NCBI GenBank assembly: GCA_035549195.1
Contig: DASZRK010000002.1
Span: 167,655 to 231,654, forward strand
Direction: 5' to 3'
Length of the DNA: 64,000 bases
From: a bacterium
Lineage (GTDB): Bacteria > Oederibacteriota > Muellerivitia > Muellerivitales > Muellerivitaceae
This document shows, one piece after another, positions 61,336 to 64,000 of the stretch (position 1 is the stretch's first letter; each line of letters starts with the position of its first letter). The notes below the pieces were generated by a model. It saw only the letters and a list, made by a program, of their open reading frames with translations. It ran no database searches and was not told where the DNA came from. A program made the translations under genes and the position numbers.

Positions 61336-63144
61336 TCAACCCGGATCGGGACTTTTGCGGAATTCCTGGGGGGTCTTGCCGAACCGCGCTTTGAAAAGCT
61401 GGATGAAGTAGGGTACGGAACGGAATCCGCAGTCCTTCGCGACCCGCAGGACGGGAAGACGGGTCGTCCGCAAAAGCCGTTTGGATTCGGCGAGGCGCTT
61501 TCGTTGCAAGTAATCCCCCAGACCCAATCCGGTGGATCGCTTGAAACGACGGCTGAAGGTCGGCACGGAACATCCGGCCTTTTTGGCCAATCGACCGATG
61601 GGAAGGACCTCCTTGAAATGCTTGTCGATGAATTCCCGCGCCGCTTCCAGGGAAAGGTCCCCCTCGCCCGCCTTCCCTTCCACCTCTCGCTCGAGGGATT
61701 CCAGTCCGCCTTGGAAAGCCAGGAGCATTTCCTGGAAAGAAGCCGCCAACGCCAGGGGCCGCGATAGTCTTTCCCGCAGTCGGCTCGAATCGCGCGCCGA
61801 CAGGTCCATTCGCTCGGCCACCCCCACTCCCAACCGGTCCAAGGCATATTGCAGATGCCATTGGATCTCGCCGGGGTTCTGGAAGGAGGTCTCGATCGCC
61901 TGCCGCAGGAACCGGTCCTTCAGCACCGCCAGTTCGGAGAAGGCGGCCCGCTGAAAAGCCTCCTCCAATCGGTCCAGGGAGACCCGCAGGCTGTCGAAAC
62001 CGCCCAGGTCCTTTTTCTCCGGCCCGGGCCCATGGAAGATGATGTCGGAACCTTCTTCATGGCCCAAATGGAGGGCGAAAACGGCCTGTCGGAAGGAAGC
62101 GTGCAGGGGTTCTCCGGGGGCCACCGGATCCCCGACCCCGACCAGCACCGGCCCTCCCCATTCACGCACCGCGAAGTCCCGGATCTTCCGGGCCGTCTCT
62201 TCGAGGGTCCTCTTCTGCATCAGCCGGGGGCCGCGCGGGTCCGCCGAGGTGACGAAGACCGCGCCGTAATCCTCGAGCTTCCCGCCCACGGTCTGGGGGA
62301 TGTTCCGGGCGAACTGGAAACTGCGCCTTTGGAAACGCCGGATCCGGAAAGCCTCCGCCGTACGGTCCAGACGGTCGCCGCTCGTCCTTTGGGGGATGAC
62401 CGCCAAGGCGGTGGTGGGGACCCGCGTCAACCCGATCTCATTCTGGGTCCAATCCCAGGTCTCCATGGAACGACCCCAAGCCGGGACGGATTCGTTGGTC
62501 GGACGCCCAAGCGCCCAATCCAACCAATAACTATGGGGAAGCCCCTTGGAGAAGACGTCGTTCTGGAGTTGGAGGAGCCGTTCGCCCACCGCATCGGGCT
62601 CGCCTTCCTCCGCTAAAAGTTTGGCGAAAAGTTCCAGGGATTCGGCCAAGGCGGGCCCCAAAGCGCCGTCCAAAATGGGGATCTCCAGGAAACCTTGTGC
62701 GAAGGACCGTAGCTCGGGCAGGTCCGGGGAATAACCTCGACCGCTGATGGCTTTCCAACAACGGACCAGGTCCTCAAAAGTCGTCTCATGGTCCGAATAG
62801 GCTCCCGCTTGAAGGAACCCCAGGACCCTTCCCTTCTTGAGGATGGGCACAAAAAGGTCCTTGAACCCGTTGCGCTCCCCCACGACCGTCCTCCCGGCTC
62901 TTCCGGCTTTGAGCAGATGGGCCCGGGTGTAACGGTCCCGGGTCCGGGAACCTTGGTACCGGACCTCCAGGGTGAAAAGGTTGGAAACCCCTTTGCGGCG
63001 GTTGAGGGACCACCAGACCTGCGGTGCCCCGGTCGCCTGCCCTGAGGTGATGAGGAAAACGCTCAGGTCCACGTAATAGTGGATGATGCCGTGGAAGGGC
63101 TTGTAATGGAGGAAGCGGTGGAAGGTCTCGGGGAAAGGCCGCAT
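61336..63144 (-). CDS. AraC-family transcriptional regulator with large N-terminal sensor
   Basis: 602 residues. The C-terminus (~500-600) is an AraC/XylS double helix-turn-helix: AAREFIDKHFKEVLPIGRLAKKAGCSVPTFSRRFKRSTGLGLGDYLQRKRLAESKRLL and VAKDCGFRSVPYFIQLFKARFGKTPQEFRK. The ~490-residue N-terminal part has no named sensor I can assign; parts resemble GGDEF/PocR-like or GAF-like sensors (AVFVTSADPRGPRLMQKRTLEETARKIRDFAVREWG is similar to receiver-adjacent AraC regulators). It sits between the GH30 gene and another Thr/Pro-repeat protein on the same strand and may regulate one of them. Confidence 0.82.
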   Translation of the reverse strand: MRPFPETFHRFLHYKPFHGIIHYYVDLSVFLITSGQATGAPQVWWSLNRRKGVSNLFTLEVRYQGSRTRDRYTRAHLLKAGRAGRTVVGERNGFKDLFVPILKKGRVLGFLQAGAYSDHETTFEDLVRCWKAISGRGYSPDLPELRSFAQGFLEIPILDGALGPALAESLELFAKLLAEEGEPDAVGERLLQLQNDVFSKGLPHSYWLDWALGRPTNESVPAWGRSMETWDWTQNEIGLTRVPTTALAVIPQRTSGDRLDRTAEAFRIRRFQRRSFQFARNIPQTVGGKLEDYGAVFVTSADPRGPRLMQKRTLEETARKIRDFAVREWGGPVLVGVGDPVAPGEPLHASFRQAVFALHLGHEEGSDIIFHGPGPEKKDLGGFDSLRVSLDRLEEAFQRAAFSELAVLKDRFLRQAIETSFQNPGEIQWHLQYALDRLGVGVAERMDLSARDSSRLRERLSRPLALAASFQEMLLAFQGGLESLEREVEGKAGEGDLSLEAAREFIDKHFKEVLPIGRLAKKAGCSVPTFSRRFKRSTGLGLGDYLQRKRLAESKRLLRTTRLPVLRVAKDCGFRSVPYFIQLFKARFGKTPQEFRKSPDPG

Positions 63145-63176
63145 GGGGCCATTCTAGACCAGCCGGGGACCTTCGT

Positions 63177-64000
63177 TCAGCGGAGGATGAGGAGTTTGGC
63201 GAGGGTCCGGCGTCCGTCCAGGTCGCAGAGGACGTAATAAAGCCCGTCGGCCAAGGGCACTCCCATCCGATCCTTCAATTCCAGGGTCACCGCGACACCC
63301 GGCATGGGGTTGGGGTGGTCATCCTCCCGCACCTTCCGGAAAGCGCTGGTGAAGACCTGGATCTTCATGTCCTTCGCGCCGCTGAAATAAGGGGGATAGA
63401 GGGCCACGGTCGGGCCGGTCGCCGGGTTGGGATAGAGGATGGGACGGCCTTCCCTGCCAACGGTGGGCGTCGGCGTGAAGGTCTTGGTCGGGGTGAACGT
63501 CGTGGTGGGCGTATCCGTGGGCGTCGCGGTGAAGGTAAAGGTGCCCGTGAAGGTCGCCGTGGGGGTGGCGGTGAAGGTCCGGGTCGGGGTCGCGGTCCAG
63601 GTGAATGTCCCCGTCCAAGTGGAGGTCGAGGTGGGGGTGGCGGTGTTGGCGTTCGTGGCCGTCGGGGTCGAGGTGAAAGTGGCCGTGAAAGTGGAGCTTT
63701 TGGTGGGCGTCGCCGAAGGCGTAGCGGTGAGGGACGCCGTCGGCGTCATCGAAGCCGTCGCGGACAATGTCGAAGTCGCACTGGCGGTCGCCGTCCCCGT
63801 GGCGGTGCGGGTCGGGGTCGAGGTGAAGGTGGCGCTATTGGCCCCGGTGGGGGTCGCCGTGGAAGACGGGGTGTTCGTGGAGGACGGGGTGGAGGTCCCC
63901 GTGTAGGTCGCCGACGCCGTAGGCGTCCGACTGGCTGTATTCGTCGGGGTCGAGGTGAAGGTCGCGGTGTTGGCGCCGGTAGCGGTCGGGGTGGAAGAAA
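63177..64000 (-). CDS. Thr/Pro-repeat secreted protein, 5' end outside window
   Basis: The frame is open to the window edge; no true start is present. It encodes about 180 residues of Thr/Pro/Ser/Ala repeats ([20 protein letters not shown]) and a 93-residue terminal domain ([37 protein letters not shown] ... [35 protein letters not shown]). The terminal domain is clearly related to that of the GH30 protein upstream. Probably the C-terminal part of another surface enzyme or adhesin. Confidence 0.8.
   Translation of the reverse strand, partial: SSTPTATGANTATFTSTPTNTASRTPTASATYTGTSTPSSTNTPSSTATPTGANSATFTSTPTRTATGTATASATSTLSATASMTPTASLTATPSATPTKSSTFTATFTSTPTATNANTATPTSTSTWTGTFTWTATPTRTFTATPTATFTGTFTFTATPTDTPTTTFTPTKTFTPTPTVGREGRPILYPNPATGPTVALYPPYFSGAKDMKIQVFTSAFRKVREDDHPNPMPGVAVTLELKDRMGVPLADGLYYVLCDLDGRRTLAKLLILR
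63459..64000 (-). repeat. Thr/Pro/Ser-rich coding repeat of the partial secreted protein
   Basis: Degenerate units similar to those in the GH30 protein, running to the window edge. Confidence 0.8.

Overview
The window reads as a contig from an uncultured, GC-rich, Gram-negative bacterium of a poorly sampled lineage. Evidence: outer-membrane barrels with SLH-like and coiled-coil N-termini, an OprP-like porin, a TolC/RND/MFP metal pump, lipoproteins, type IV prepilins, and secreted proteins with long Thr/Pro/Ser repeats ending in a shared beta-sandwich domain. The mix (sigma-54 regulation, heme A synthesis, a cytochrome bc complex, LacI-controlled sugar genes) points to an aerobic or microaerobic heterotroph. 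No rRNA, tRNA or CRISPR was seen, so taxonomy is inference only; candidate phyla near Elusimicrobiota/FCPU426 come to mind because of the Thr/Pro-repeat proteins.

Layout. 1-4882: two outer-membrane barrels and a lipoprotein. 5084-9469: one reading frame joining an RlmD-type rRNA methyltransferase to a membrane-anchored TIM-barrel-like domain. 9672-11732: a membrane-anchored beta-sandwich-like protein and a LacI regulator. 11929-18229: housekeeping and signalling genes (inositol monophosphatase, SAM hydrolase-like protein, deacetylase, PilZ, ferredoxin, SfsA, zinc-finger protein). 18391-23508: pilin module with two tandem prepilins, a sigma-54-type promoter, and an NtrC-type regulator with its sensor kinase. 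23643-29981: Cus-type copper/silver efflux operon with small metal-binding proteins. 30090-31851: small membrane proteins. 32136-35139: YceI protein behind a canonical sigma-54 promoter, porin, SRPBCC protein. 35132-40317: an accessory island with repeats, dinB, a dinB fragment, a TPR glycosyltransferase and a small AT-rich three-gene cassette around a SppA/ClpP-like serine protease. 40390-46254: cellobiose phosphorylase and small stress/metabolic genes. 46326-57736: a respiratory gene block coding for a Rieske protein, split cytochrome b, octaheme cytochrome c, cupredoxin lipoprotein, CtaA, CtaB, an ABC exporter, SCO and a DUF420 protein. 57983-64000: a secreted GH30-like glycanase, an AraC regulator and the end of another Thr/Pro-repeat protein.

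How they work together. The respiratory block carries a quinol-oxidising complex in which a large membrane-anchored octaheme cytochrome c takes the place of cytochrome c1, plus assembly factors for a heme-A/copper oxidase encoded elsewhere. The Cus pump protects the envelope from copper. Glycan genes (GH30, GH94, LacI, AraC, beta-sandwich lipoproteins) suggest plant-polymer or oligosaccharide use. The least conventional items are the methyltransferase fusion, the octaheme bc complex, the truncated CusB, a palindromic repeat inserted in frame in cusA, and the KGG-protein/serine-protease cassette.
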